DNA of 64,000 nt, from assembly GCF_002135295.1 (NCBI RefSeq), contig NZ_NEGG01000011.1:62001-126000 (forward strand). The letters run 5' to 3'. Positions within the stretch are counted from its first letter, which is position 1; the number at the start of each line of letters is the position of its first letter. Made by a program: the position numbers and the translations under genes. Source of the stretch: Acinetobacter sp. ANC 5054. GTDB lineage: Bacteria; Pseudomonadota; Gammaproteobacteria; Pseudomonadales; Moraxellaceae. Positions 16,897 to 26,336 of this stretch are shown here, one piece after another. The notes below the pieces were generated by a model that had not been told where the DNA came from, did not search any database, and worked only from the letters and a program-made list of their open reading frames with translations.

Positions 16897-18079
16897 AGCA
16901 CCTTTATGGACTCGCAATTTTATTTTAGTGAGTGCCATTAACTTCCAATTGGTTTTAATCTTCTATTTATTGGTTGTGGTCATTGTCGGTTATGCCGTTG
17001 CTGAATTAGGTGCAACGACTGCACAAGCAGGCTTAGTTTCAGGTCTGTTTATTGTTGGGACTTTGGTTGGCCGCTTATTGGTCGGCAACTTCCTTGAACG
17101 CTTCGGACGTAAAACAACGCTTATCGTCGGTCTAGCTGGATTCCTTATATTTTCAGGTTTTTACTTCATCCATTTTGGCGTTGGCATGTTGCTCGTCGTG
17201 CGCTTTATGCATGGTTTTATGATGGGCATGGCATCAACCGTATTAGGTACTATTATTGCCCAAATCTTACCTGCAACACGACGCGGTGAAGGTATTGGCT
17301 ATTACAGCATGAGTAGTACCTTAGGCACAGCAATTGGGCCATTTTTAGCGATTTGGATGATGCTACATGTCGGTTATCAGTCGATCTTTATTGTTTCCAC
17401 TGTCATCTCGATCAGTTGTTTATTAGTAGCTTTACTCATACAAGTTCCTGACCTTCCAACTGTGAATAAAATGATTGAGACTGAGGTCGCTGCGAAAAAA
17501 CCAAGTTGGATTTCAAAATTTGTAGAACCCAAAGCATTACCCATTTCCTTAATTATGCTGTTTGCATCTATTTGCTACTCAGGCGTGCTTTCATTTATTA
17601 ATTTCTATGCCAAAGAAATTGATTTGGTGGAAACAGCTTCGTTCTTCTTTCTCATGTACGCTATTGCGATTTTGATATCCCGTCCATTTACTGGTCCGCT
17701 CATGGATCGTAAAGGTGAAAATGTGGTGATTTATCCTGCATTTATTATCATGGGAATTGCACTGATCTTACTGAGTTTAACTCACAGCTCATGGATGCTT
17801 TTATTGTGTGCAGGCTTATTGGGTTTAGGTTATGGCAATATTCAATCAGTTTGCCAAACCGTTGCTGTTAAAAGTGCACCACTTGAGCGCATGGGTTTTG
17901 CGACCTCAACCTTCTTTATATTTTTAGATGCTGGATTAGGATTCGGTCCATATTTTATTGGCATGATGTTGGATTATATCGGTTATTCGCAATTGTATCT
18001 TTACAGTGCTTTTGCTGCCTTTGCATGTATCGTGCTTTATTACCTCTTACATGGCCGATACACCAAGAAATTGGCTTAA
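16886..18079 (+). CDS. MFS transporter (DHA1-type)
   Basis: A 397-residue, 12-helix major facilitator. The loop 2-3 motif is GNFLERFGRKTTLIVG and the helix 5 region has GYYSMSSTLGTAIGPFLAIW. A second loop motif, GPLMDRKGENVVIYP, lies between helices 8 and 9. It overlaps the marR-type gene and is likely under its control. Probably an exporter of a toxic compound or metabolite; the substrate is unknown. Confidence 0.86.
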   Translation: MQTKAPLWTRNFILVSAINFQLVLIFYLLVVVIVGYAVAELGATTAQAGLVSGLFIVGTLVGRLLVGNFLERFGRKTTLIVGLAGFLIFSGFYFIHFGVGMLLVVRFMHGFMMGMASTVLGTIIAQILPATRRGEGIGYYSMSSTLGTAIGPFLAIWMMLHVGYQSIFIVSTVISISCLLVALLIQVPDLPTVNKMIETEVAAKKPSWISKFVEPKALPISLIMLFASICYSGVLSFINFYAKEIDLVETASFFFLMYAIAILISRPFTGPLMDRKGENVVIYPAFIIMGIALILLSLTHSSWMLLLCAGLLGLGYGNIQSVCQTVAVKSAPLERMGFATSTFFIFLDAGLGFGPYFIGMMLDYIGYSQLYLYSAFAAFACIVLYYLLHGRYTKKLA

Positions 18080-18098
18080 GTGATTCCTTCATTTATAG

Positions 18099-19079
18099 CT
18101 AAAATCGTCGACTAAAACGTCGGCGATATTCCAACGGGGTTAGCCCCGTTTTTTTATGAAATAAACGTCGAAATGAACTTGGATCACTATAGCCAACATC
18201 CTGCATAATTAAGTCTAATGCATGGTCAGTTTCTTCCAATCGTTTGCGCGCCGCCTCTATACGAATGGCTTGTAGATATTGATTGGGAGGCACATCTAAA
18301 GCACTATTGAAGCGTCGAATGAGCGTTCGCTTAGTCACATTAAATAATTCTGCTAAATCATCCAATACAATTTCTTTTTCAAAATTCTGCTCTAGCCAAT
18401 CTTGTACTTTTTGCACCAATTCATCGTGATGAGGTTGACCTATTTTCATCAACGAATAAGACAATTGGCTATCACGTCGATAATCAATCACAAAAGACTT
18501 TGCGGTTTGAATGGCAATTTCAAAGCCATAAAAACGCTCTATTAAATGCATCCCTAAATCAAACCAAGCTAAACCACCACCTGCACAATAAATCTGTAAA
18601 TCATATGTGATGAGTTGATCTACATTGAGTTTAACCTGCGGATATCGCTCACGAAATATATGCTGAAAACCCCAATGCGTCGTAGCTTGTTTGTGGTCAA
18701 GCAAGCCCGCTTCTGCCAAGAAAAAATTACCTGTGCAGTTCCCTGCAATTAAGCATTGCTTTTCATACTGATTTTTTAGAAATTGAATGAGTTTGGCATT
18801 ACTGCTTAATACATCAAGGATCGGTGCGCCAATGGTTGGAACGATTAAAATATCGGCCTGATCAATTTCATCAAAAGAACAATCTGCTTGTAAACGTATG
18901 CCATTAATACATTGAATAGACTCACCATCTTCTGTGGCAATTCGGACTTCAAATAAACGCTGTACATCTTTATTTTGGATGCGGTTCCAACTTGCACCTG
19001 CCATTGCAAAAATATCAAATATTCCAGTAATGGCTGAGGCTAGTGCACCATTGAACGCCACAACCACGATTTTAATCAT
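18099..19079 (-). CDS. GlxA-type AraC-family regulator (DJ-1/PfpI plus HTH)
   Basis: A 326-residue regulator. The N-terminal DJ-1/PfpI amidotransferase-like domain (about residues 1-185) has GNCTGNFFLAEAGLLDHKQA with the nucleophile-elbow Cys, and ATTHWGFQ. The C-terminal AraC HTH domain (about 215-322) has LAELFNVTKRTLIRRF and DVGYSDPSSFRRLFHKKTGL. It is divergent from a long acyl-CoA dehydrogenase, with paired palindromes in the spacer, so that enzyme is the probable target. Ligand unknown; relatives sense carnitine, choline or amino-acid derivatives. Confidence 0.88.
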   Translation of the reverse strand: MIKIVVVAFNGALASAITGIFDIFAMAGASWNRIQNKDVQRLFEVRIATEDGESIQCINGIRLQADCSFDEIDQADILIVPTIGAPILDVLSSNAKLIQFLKNQYEKQCLIAGNCTGNFFLAEAGLLDHKQATTHWGFQHIFRERYPQVKLNVDQLITYDLQIYCAGGGLAWFDLGMHLIERFYGFEIAIQTAKSFVIDYRRDSQLSYSLMKIGQPHHDELVQKVQDWLEQNFEKEIVLDDLAELFNVTKRTLIRRFNSALDVPPNQYLQAIRIEAARKRLEETDHALDLIMQDVGYSDPSSFRRLFHKKTGLTPLEYRRRFSRRF

Positions 19080-19099
19080 ATCTATAGCCTTGATGATAA

Positions 19100-19133
19100 T
19101 GTCATTTTTGACTCATTTAGTGTCATTATTGAC
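19100..19133. promoter_or_regulatory. Paired palindromic repeats, candidate GlxA-type operator
   Basis: TGTCATTTTTGAC (19100-19112) and TGTCATTATTGAC (19121-19133) differ at one base. Each is a GTCA-N4-TGAC palindrome and their spacing is 21 bp, two helical turns. They lie in the divergent spacer, 21 bp from the regulator gene and 66 bp from the dehydrogenase gene. Confidence 0.6.
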
Positions 19134-19198
19134 AATCCAATAATCAAAAAGCAACTGCTAATCTAGACTTATTCAAAGTACTCACATAGGTTTGAGCA

Positions 19199-20986
19199 AT
19201 GGCACAGCTAATGAATAATAAAGATTTAAGTTTTATGCTTTTTGATGTGTTCAAAGCCAATGAACTTAATCAAATGCCACGCTATAGCGAACACGATGTT
19301 GAGACTTTTAACAGCATTTTAGAGACAGCTGAAGGCATAGCCACCGACTTTTTTGCGCCACATAATGCCAAAGCCGATCATCAGGAACCTACTTTTGATG
19401 GCACGCAAGTTTCAACCATTCCCGAAGTTAAAACAGCATGGCAACAATTTGCCAATGCAGGATTTCTCTGTGCCCAACATGACTATGATCTAGGTGGAAT
19501 GCAATTACCGACACTGATCAATATGGCAGCGAATGCGTATTTCATGTCTGCAAACCCATCAACCGTGGCCTATTCATTTTTGACTGCTGCCGCTGCCAAT
19601 GTGATTCAAGCTTTCGGTTCTACTGAGCAAAAAAATACATTTTTGGCACCCATGTTTAATGGTCGTTTTTCTGGCACGATGGCACTGACTGAACCTAATG
19701 TTGGTTCATCCCTCGGCGATATCACTACTAAAGCTATTCCCCAAACAGATGGAACTTACTTCATTAAGGGCCAAAAAATGTTTATTTCTGGTGGTGATCA
19801 AGACATCACAGAAAATATCGTGCATTTGGTTTTAGCGCGTATACAAGATGCACCTCAAGGTGTAAAAGGCATCTCACTTTTTATCGTGCCAAAATTTAAA
19901 ACCCATGCGGATGGCACTTTAGCTGAACATAATGACGTTCACTTAGCTGGTCTATTGCATAAAATGGGCTATCGCGGAACCACATCTACCGTACTCAGCT
20001 TTGGTGAACACGATCAATGCACAGGCTATTTAATTGGTGAAGCAGGCTCTGGTTTAAAATACATGTTCAAAATGATGAACGAAGCACGTGTTGGTGTGGG
20101 CTTAGGCGCAGCAATGATTGGCTATCGTGGTTATTTAGAATCACTCGATTACGCAAAAAACCGCCCACAAGGCCGTATCGTATCGGATAAAGACCCTGCT
20201 GCAAAACCTGTCAATATTATCCAGCATACAGATGTCAAACGTATGCTCTTGGCACAAAAATCTTATGTCGAAGGATCACTAGCGTTATGTTTATTTGCTG
20301 CACGTTTAATTGATGAACATCAAGCTGGTGGCAATGAAGACAGTGCGATCTTACTCGATCTAATTACACCTGTAGTGAAATCTTTTCCTTCAGCGTATGG
20401 GCCTAAAGCCAATGACTTGGCAATTCAAGTTTTAGGTGGTGCAGGATATACACGCGAGTACCCACTTGAGCAATGCTACCGAGATAATCGCCTTAACCCG
20501 ATTCACGAAGGTACTTTTGGCATCCAATCTTTAGATTTATTAGGGCGGAAACTTTGGCAGCATAACCGTAAAGGTCTAAATCTATTGATGCAGCGTATCC
20601 AAAATACTCTGGATGTTTCAAGAGATGATCGTATTCAACCGCTTGCTCAACGTTTCCAACAACATCTACAAACTGTGCAAAACACCACAAATATACTTGG
20701 TAAAGCCTTAATGCAGGGACAAGTCGATGAAGCACTGGCAAATTCTGCACTGTATTTAGACATGATGGGCCGCCTAATTATCGCTTGGCTTTGGTTAGAT
20801 ATGGCAAATAAAGCTGTGAATAAATTTTCTGCATCAAATCATGTAGAGGATCAAAACTTTATGGCAGGAAAATTGCAAGCAGCTCAATACTTTATACGTT
20901 GGGAACTCCCTGAAATTGAACATCAAGCCAAATTATTGGTTAATTTCGATGAGACGTGTCTGGACATGCAACAAGATTGGTTCTAA
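19199..20986 (+). CDS. Long acyl-CoA dehydrogenase with C-terminal extension (DmdC-like)
   Basis: A 595-residue acyl-CoA dehydrogenase, about 200 residues longer than the common type. MALTEPNVGSSLGDITTKA and GQKMFISGGDQDI form the flavin-binding part. IQVLGGAGYTREYPLEQCYRDNRLNPIHEG carries the GGxG region and the following conserved arginine, aspartate and glutamate. The last ~130 residues match the extra C-terminal domain seen in DmdC-type and other long ACADs. It dehydrogenates an acyl-CoA at the alpha-beta bond. The divergent GlxA-type regulator suggests induction by a specific substrate, but the chain type cannot be told. Confidence 0.87.
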   Translation: MAQLMNNKDLSFMLFDVFKANELNQMPRYSEHDVETFNSILETAEGIATDFFAPHNAKADHQEPTFDGTQVSTIPEVKTAWQQFANAGFLCAQHDYDLGGMQLPTLINMAANAYFMSANPSTVAYSFLTAAAANVIQAFGSTEQKNTFLAPMFNGRFSGTMALTEPNVGSSLGDITTKAIPQTDGTYFIKGQKMFISGGDQDITENIVHLVLARIQDAPQGVKGISLFIVPKFKTHADGTLAEHNDVHLAGLLHKMGYRGTTSTVLSFGEHDQCTGYLIGEAGSGLKYMFKMMNEARVGVGLGAAMIGYRGYLESLDYAKNRPQGRIVSDKDPAAKPVNIIQHTDVKRMLLAQKSYVEGSLALCLFAARLIDEHQAGGNEDSAILLDLITPVVKSFPSAYGPKANDLAIQVLGGAGYTREYPLEQCYRDNRLNPIHEGTFGIQSLDLLGRKLWQHNRKGLNLLMQRIQNTLDVSRDDRIQPLAQRFQQHLQTVQNTTNILGKALMQGQVDEALANSALYLDMMGRLIIAWLWLDMANKAVNKFSASNHVEDQNFMAGKLQAAQYFIRWELPEIEHQAKLLVNFDETCLDMQQDWF

Positions 20987-20996
20987 CACCCAGTTT

Positions 20997-21021
20997 TTAG
21001 CCCTACCCTCAATGGGCTAAA
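20997..21021 (+). terminator. Intrinsic terminator after acyl-CoA dehydrogenase
   Basis: TTTAGCCC at 20997-21004 pairs with GGGCTAAA at 21014-21021. A-rich DNA follows. It lies directly after the stop codon. Confidence 0.65.
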
Positions 21022-21070
21022 AAAAAGGCAAAGTTTTCAGGGATGAAGACTTTGCCTACCCTTTACACAC

Positions 21071-21102
21071 AAAAAAAGAACCACAGAAGTGGTTCTTTTT
21101 TT
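21071..21102. terminator. Bidirectional intrinsic terminator
   Basis: AAAAAAAGAACCAC-AGAA-GTGGTTCTTTTTTT is a 14-bp perfect stem with A and T tracts. It is placed between the acyl-CoA dehydrogenase and the convergent nitroreductase gene. Confidence 0.9.
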
Positions 21103-21114
21103 GAAATTTATGAA

Positions 21115-21717
21115 TTATTGAAAAACTTTGAAGCGTGCTGCATCATCCATATATGGTTTTTCTTTTGCTCCACCTTCTACTGAACCAAAAACCAATTGTG
21201 CACGAAGTTTCCAGTTCGTAGGAATGTTCCATTCAGCATGTACTTGCTCATCTACAATAGGGTTGTAGTGCTGCAATGATGCCCCTAGACCTTCTGTATT
21301 AAGCGCTGTCCATGTCGCAAATTGGGCAATTGCCGTTGAATGTTCTGCCCAAATTGGAAAATTTTCGGCATATGATGGGAACTGATCTTGCAGGCCTTTC
21401 ACAACATCTAAATCTTCAAAAAATAATACTGTACCTACACCTGCGGCAAAACTTGCCATTTTTGCTGTGGTTTTTGCAGCACTTTCCTCGTCTTTTGCAT
21501 ATGACTTTAATTTTTCAGCCACTAAGCCCCAAAATTTTTCATTTTCACCATTAAATAAAATTACCGCACGCGAAGACTGAGAGTTAAAAGATGACGGACT
21601 TTGTTTAATTGCATGTTGAATCAAATCAGTTAAGTATTCAGGTGTTTGACTGATATTTTTACCAATAGCGTAAATAGTACGGCGTTTGCTAATGAGATCA
21701 ATAAACTGATTTGACAT
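21115..21717 (-). CDS. Nitroreductase-family flavoprotein
   Basis: A 200-residue FMN-dependent oxidoreductase. SKRRTIYAIGKN at about residues 8-19 is the FMN-phosphate motif, followed by AIKQSPSSFNSQSSRAVIL, the conserved PSSFNSQ segment of this branch. LNTEGLGASLQHYNP near residue 148 is the second flavin contact. The C-terminus has FGSVEGGAKEKPYMD. Relatives reduce nitro compounds, quinones or other small molecules with NAD(P)H and are often stress-induced. ATG at 21717 is chosen; the frame extends to 21771 but the GGA ribosome site and family alignment favour the later start. Confidence 0.85.
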   Translation of the reverse strand: MSNQFIDLISKRRTIYAIGKNISQTPEYLTDLIQHAIKQSPSSFNSQSSRAVILFNGENEKFWGLVAEKLKSYAKDEESAAKTTAKMASFAAGVGTVLFFEDLDVVKGLQDQFPSYAENFPIWAEHSTAIAQFATWTALNTEGLGASLQHYNPIVDEQVHAEWNIPTNWKLRAQLVFGSVEGGAKEKPYMDDAARFKVFQ

Positions 21718-21887
21718 ATTTCTAAAGTCCTTATGTGAATGAATTTTACTGCCCAACAACAGGCAATACATTTAACAGTGAAGCAATTTATATTCCAGTT
21801 TTGACCATTTATTCAAAAATAATCTAAACGACGCTTACTATGCGTGAGGCATTTGCACTTGTAAATCTGATGTTCTGATGTAGATAT

Positions 21888-21917
21888 AAAAAATCCTCCT
21901 AAAGTGGAGGATTTTTT
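21888..21917. terminator. Intrinsic terminator, 3' of hypothetical gene
   Basis: AAAAAATCCTCC-taaagt-GGAGGATTTTTT is a 12-bp perfect stem with T-tracts on both strands. It sits just after the end of the minus-strand gene that follows. Confidence 0.9.
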
Positions 21918-21923
21918 AAGCAT

Positions 21924-22415
21924 TTAGAATTTTGCTTCAAGGACTTTCATTGATACTTGGTTTTTCCATAACTCGCGCAAGGTTGGAAGATAGAATTTTT
22001 CCCCCAATTCAACCAACTCAGAATCAATCAAAGCATGAACTTCGTGCATAAATAAGTAATCGAGTTCCACAGTCTGCAATTTAGGCTGAGACTTTTTAAA
22101 CTCTTTACGTTTTTGCTGTGCTTTTTTTACTAAGTTGTCTGCATAAGCACGATCTTTATATTGAGCAATCGCGTTTAAACGTAATTCAATCACACCCCAA
22201 CCACTGAGCAATAATTTGAATTTTTCAAAATCTGTCGTGGTTGACTCCCAACTCATGTCATCCAAGTTTTCATCTTCAGGTAGAACTGGCAATAACAATT
22301 CCATCACACTTGGGAAAATCTTTTTAAAGTTCAAAACAAATTTAACAGGATGCTCACCCGGATAGTCTTTAAATTGAACTTGCTTTTGGGCATCGGTTAA
22401 AAATATTTTGAGCAT
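21924..22415 (-). CDS. Conserved-looking cytoplasmic protein of unknown function
   Basis: I do not recognise this 163-residue protein. It has no signal peptide or membrane segment. It is rich in Lys, Glu and Leu and mostly helical by composition, with a basic stretch VKKAQQKRKEFKKSQPK in the middle. Tryptophans occur at MSWESTT, LSGWGV and RELWKNQ. The coding pattern and start (ATG after a purine-rich GGGGAG-type region) are sound and it has its own terminator. Its neighbours are a nitroreductase and fumC, which give no functional hint. Confidence 0.6.
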   Translation of the reverse strand: MLKIFLTDAQKQVQFKDYPGEHPVKFVLNFKKIFPSVMELLLPVLPEDENLDDMSWESTTTDFEKFKLLLSGWGVIELRLNAIAQYKDRAYADNLVKKAQQKRKEFKKSQPKLQTVELDYLFMHEVHALIDSELVELGEKFYLPTLRELWKNQVSMKVLEAKF

Positions 22416-22665
22416 GGGGAGAAAATCCTTAAGAAAAACATAATTTTAATCATTATGATTTCAAACTTGATGTTTAAAATCAAAAAATGGATTAAAAAAT
22501 ACTGAAACGTCAGGCATTTTAACAAGTATGTGAGTTTATTCAATGCCAATCATTTTGAAAAAAATCTATTTTATTTTTTAGTGATGCTAATTTTTTTAAT
22601 TCTTAAAAAGTTAGAGATCGAATATAAATATCCGACCTCTAAGATTTCATGCTCTTGCTAAAACA

Positions 22666-24060
22666 TTACTTCGTATTTGGCGAAACCATTTGTTCAGGGC
22701 GCACTACTTCATCAAACTGCTCAGCAGTAACGAGTCCGAGTTCTACAGCAACCTGTTTTAATGTCTTACCTTCTTTATAAGCCGTTTTTGCAACTTTCGC
22801 CGCATTTTCATAACCAATGACTGGATTGAGCGCTGTCACTAACATTAATGAATCATGTAAGAAATGATCAATTTTTTCACGATTTGGCTCAATGCCAATA
22901 GCACAATGGTCATTAAAGCTATTACAAGCATCGCCTAGCAGTTGTATAGATTGCATTAAATTAAATGCGATCACAGGCATGAACACGTTTAATTCAAAAT
23001 TACCCGAAGCACCCGCGACATTAATAGTCGTATCATTACCCAATACTTGTGCAACAACCATAGTCATTGCTTCACTTTGAGTCGGGTTAACTTTACCTGG
23101 CATAATACTTGAACCAGGCTCATTTTCAGGAATTCGAAGTTCACCAAATCCACAACGTGGACCACTGGCTAGCCAGCGCACGTCATTTGCAATTTTATTT
23201 AAACTCACAGCAAGCGTTTTTAATGCACCTGAAGCAAACACAGCTGCATCACGACCTGCAAGGGCTTCAAATTTATTTGGAGCAGTGACAAAAGGTAAAC
23301 CCGTTTGAGTCGCAAGCTCAGCAGCAGCTTTTACTGCATAGTCAGGATGGGCATTCAATCCTGTACCTACGGCTGTTCCGCCTAAAGGTAGCTCATACAA
23401 CCCTTCTAAAGCTTGATTTAAACGCTTTAGCCCGTGATCAAGTTGCGAGACATAACCGCTAAACTCTTGACCTAAGGTTAATGGCGTCGCGTCTTGTAAA
23501 TGCGTACGACCTATTTTGACAATGTCTTTAAAATCATTTGATTTTGCATCCAAGGTGTCACGTAATTTGGTCACTGCAGGGATCAAAAGCTCATTAATCT
23601 GTAAACTTGCAGCCACATGAATTGCGGTTGGAAATGAGTCGTTGGTTGATTGTGCACGGTTTACATGATCATTGGGATGAACTGGTTTTTGTGAACCCAA
23701 AGGATTGCCTAATTTTTGGTTGGCAATATTTGCAATCACCTCATTACAGTTCATGTTACTTTGCGTACCTGAGCCTGTTTGCCAAACCACGAGCGGAAAT
23801 TGTGCATCCCATTGACCAGAAATTACTTCTTCAGCGGCATTGACAATATAGCCTGATAATTCTTGTGGAATTTGACCTAAAGCAGCATTGGTAATTGCAG
23901 CAGATTTTTTAACAAGTCCCATTGCACGGATCATTGGGCGTGGTAGACGTTCACCACCAATTTTAAAATTCTGCAAACTACGCTGGGTCTGTGCACCCCA
24001 CATTGCTTCGCTTGGTACTTCTACTTCGCCCATCGTGTCATGTTCAATACGTGTTTGCAT
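22666..24060 (-). CDS. fumC: Fumarate hydratase class II
   Basis: A 464-residue class II (iron-free) fumarase. It catalyses fumarate to malate in the TCA cycle, in the cytoplasm. The superfamily signature [11 protein letters not shown] is present near residue 315, with [13 protein letters not shown] near 98-110 and [12 protein letters not shown] near 183-194 contributing the catalytic His. ATG at 24060 is preferred over that at 24072: GAGG lies 7 bases before it. A perfect palindromic Fur-type site lies about 100 bp upstream. This fits the known logic in which the iron-independent fumarase is raised when iron is short. Confidence 0.95.
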   Translation of the reverse strand: MQTRIEHDTMGEVEVPSEAMWGAQTQRSLQNFKIGGERLPRPMIRAMGLVKKSAAITNAALGQIPQELSGYIVNAAEEVISGQWDAQFPLVVWQTGSGTQSNMNCNEVIANIANQKLGNPLGSQKPVHPNDHVNRAQSTNDSFPTAIHVAASLQINELLIPAVTKLRDTLDAKSNDFKDIVKIGRTHLQDATPLTLGQEFSGYVSQLDHGLKRLNQALEGLYELPLGGTAVGTGLNAHPDYAVKAAAELATQTGLPFVTAPNKFEALAGRDAAVFASGALKTLAVSLNKIANDVRWLASGPRCGFGELRIPENEPGSSIMPGKVNPTQSEAMTMVVAQVLGNDTTINVAGASGNFELNVFMPVIAFNLMQSIQLLGDACNSFNDHCAIGIEPNREKIDHFLHDSLMLVTALNPVIGYENAAKVAKTAYKEGKTLKQVAVELGLVTAEQFDEVVRPEQMVSPNTK

Positions 24061-24156
24061 ACTTAACCTCATTTCCTTATCAAACTTTTTACGAAAGTTC
24101 AGATACTTCCGTGATTATTCATAAACAGTTTATTTAAATAACCCAAATAAGTAAAT

Positions 24157-24169
24157 GATAATTATTATC
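24157..24169. promoter_or_regulatory. Fur box upstream of fumC
   Basis: GATAAT-T-ATTATC is a perfect 6-1-6 palindrome within AAATGATAATTATTATCAAT. It is 97 bp upstream of the fumC start and downstream of the end of the GalE-like gene, so fumC is the only gene it can plausibly serve. Confidence 0.7.
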
Positions 24170-24278
24170 AATAATAAGTGGATTATTTGATAAGCCTTAT
24201 CGCTTAAATTTTGAAATCATTATGATTGAATTTAAATGGCTTATTCATTGATGAAAATGGCTTTTAAGCTTAATTTGC

Positions 24279-25286
24279 TTATTGACCACGTAAAGTTTGT
24301 TGATAAAAACGCCACTCATCTTCAAGCATTTTCTTCAAACTTTGTTCAGGTTGCCAATGAAAGGTGTTTTCTGCCTTATCAATATTGGCACCCAATTGGT
24401 CAAACTCTTGATTTGGGTAATAAGTCGCATCGACTGTTTTAATTTCAGATTCTGTAACTTCTGCAATTACATCGAGCAATTTTTGAATAGAAACCAATTC
24501 GCCTGCAATATTAAAGGCTTCACAAGCATACTGCTGCGTTGGAAGCCATTGCAAACATAGCCAGACCGCTTTACAGCAGTCCAAGACATGTAAAAAGCTA
24601 CGTTCAACGGTTCCATCAGCGGTTTTAGCCTGTTTACGCAGTTCAATATAATCTCGTTGCATGGCACCTACTTGCATTGCCAATGGCACAATGTTTTTCG
24701 GTAAAGGTGTTACAAATTCACCCAGTACACCGTGTTCAAATGCGCCTGCAATATTACCTAAGCGTAAAATAGCAATTTTCCACTCATTGTCTGTTCGTGC
24801 CGTATCACGAATGATTTCTTCAACCATTTGCTGAGATTTAACATAAGGATTTGGATAGGCGTAGTTAAATACCGTATCTTCAGATAGCTCTGCGGATGAC
24901 TGTCCGTAAACAGCAAGACTAGATAAATGTATGAATGTACGTACGCCTGTTCGTTGCATTGCGCGTAACAAACTCATAATACAGCTGACATTATCATTAT
25001 AATATTCAAGTGGTTTTAGTACCGACTCTTCTAATGACTTAAAACCAGCCGCATGGACCACAGCATCGACAGTATATTGTTCAAAAACTTTATTTAATGC
25101 GGGAGTATTTCGAATATCAAGTTTGACAAAAGGTACGTACATACCTGAAATATATTCTATACGTTCCAAGGTTTGTAAGTTCGCATTAGAGAGGTTATCG
25201 ACAATAATGACTTCTTGTCCCTGAGCCATTAAACTCAAAGCGATATGTGAGCCGATAAAGCCTAAACCACCAGTCACTAAAATCAT
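24279..25286 (-). CDS. GalE-like NAD-dependent epimerase with altered catalytic motif
   Basis: A 335-residue extended SDR. The NAD site TGGLGFIGSH is at residues 5-14, followed by VDNLSNAN, as in UDP-glucose 4-epimerase. HAAGFKSLEESV and HLSSLAVYG follow, with the catalytic-region Ser. The expected YxxxK appears as NPYVKSQQMVEE: the Tyr is present, but the Lys four residues later is Gln. The DNA codons (TAT GTT AAA TCT CAG) confirm this. The C-terminal half matches GalE (FNIAGE, LGANIDKAENTFHW). It is therefore a divergent paralogue, perhaps with altered or lost epimerase activity. It is a single gene between the CRISPR array and fumC. Confidence 0.82.
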   Translation of the reverse strand: MILVTGGLGFIGSHIALSLMAQGQEVIIVDNLSNANLQTLERIEYISGMYVPFVKLDIRNTPALNKVFEQYTVDAVVHAAGFKSLEESVLKPLEYYNDNVSCIMSLLRAMQRTGVRTFIHLSSLAVYGQSSAELSEDTVFNYAYPNPYVKSQQMVEEIIRDTARTDNEWKIAILRLGNIAGAFEHGVLGEFVTPLPKNIVPLAMQVGAMQRDYIELRKQAKTADGTVERSFLHVLDCCKAVWLCLQWLPTQQYACEAFNIAGELVSIQKLLDVIAEVTESEIKTVDATYYPNQEFDQLGANIDKAENTFHWQPEQSLKKMLEDEWRFYQQTLRGQ

Positions 25287-25528
25287 TTTCGATACTCCTT
25301 ATATTTATCAATGTCTTAAAATTTATAAGTGTAATTTGGGTATTTCTCCGAAGTTGTTCACAATAGCGCAACGTAAAAAACCAACTCAAAAATTCGCTGA
25401 AGTTATCTGATCTTATTTTACAAGCTTGAAATATTGCGTGTGTTGCAGTTGTAGGTGCGAACTGTATTGGCTTTACGACTATATTGAATTAATTTGCGCA
25501 TATAAATTTTTTGAGCTTACTCGCTTTT

Positions 25529-26336
25529 TTTCTAAGCTGCCTATACGGCAGTGAACTAAATGAGTTGGCTCTTTTCACAGGCGCTGGTTTTCTAAGCTGC
25601 CTATGCGGCAGTGAACAGAAATCACCAATGCGTTTTTTGGCTTTAGAATTTCTAAGCTGCCTATGCGGCAGTGAACTCAAGCCGACCTGCTGCTATTCGT
25701 GGTTTGCATTTCTAAGCTGCCTATGCGGCAGTGAACAAGGTCATTCCACCAACATTAAGCTTAATACTTTTCTAAGCTGCCTACACGGCAGTGAACTCGC
25801 CGCCCGTGCCTAACGCTACTGGTAGAATTTTCTAAGCTGCCTACACGGCAGTGAACTTCTCATCTGATAAGAAAATATACATTTCTGCTTTCTAAGCTGC
25901 CTACACGGCAGTGAACAATTATAAGCATCAATTGCTTGCTGTGTAATTTTTCTAAGCTGCCTACACGGCAGTGAACTTTTTCCATTTGCTCATTTGCACG
26001 AAGCAACATTTCTAAGCTGCCTACACGGCAGTGAACTGAAGGGCAAATATATGAATTTTTCATCTGATTTTCTAAGCTGCCTACACGGCAGTGAACATAA
26101 TGAAGATGTAGCACCTGCCAAGAAGTCATTTCTAAGCTGCCTACACGGCAGTGAACAAGATGCATTCGCAATTTTAACGAAACTCGCATTTCTAAGCTGC
26201 CTACACGGCAGTGAACAAAAGGCAATACGGGCTTACCATGCGGGGGAATTTCTAAGCTGCCTACACGGCAGTGAACGTACGATGACAACTAAAAGGATAT
26301 TTTTTAATTTTCTAAGCTGCCTACACGGCAGTGAAC
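25529..26336 (-). CRISPR. Type I-F CRISPR array, 14 repeats, 13 spacers
   Basis: Fourteen 28-bp repeats and thirteen 32-bp spacers give an exact 60-bp period over 808 bp. On the minus strand the repeat begins GTTCACTGCCG and ends GGCAGCTTAGAAA, the type I-F form; the stem is CTGCC/GGCAG. The ten rightmost repeats have loop GTGTA, the next three GCATA, and the leftmost GTATA. Variants at the left end and AT-rich DNA at the right end place the leader at the right, so transcription is leftward. No cas gene lies anywhere in the window. Cas6f and the Csy complex would have to act in trans. Confidence 0.97.
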
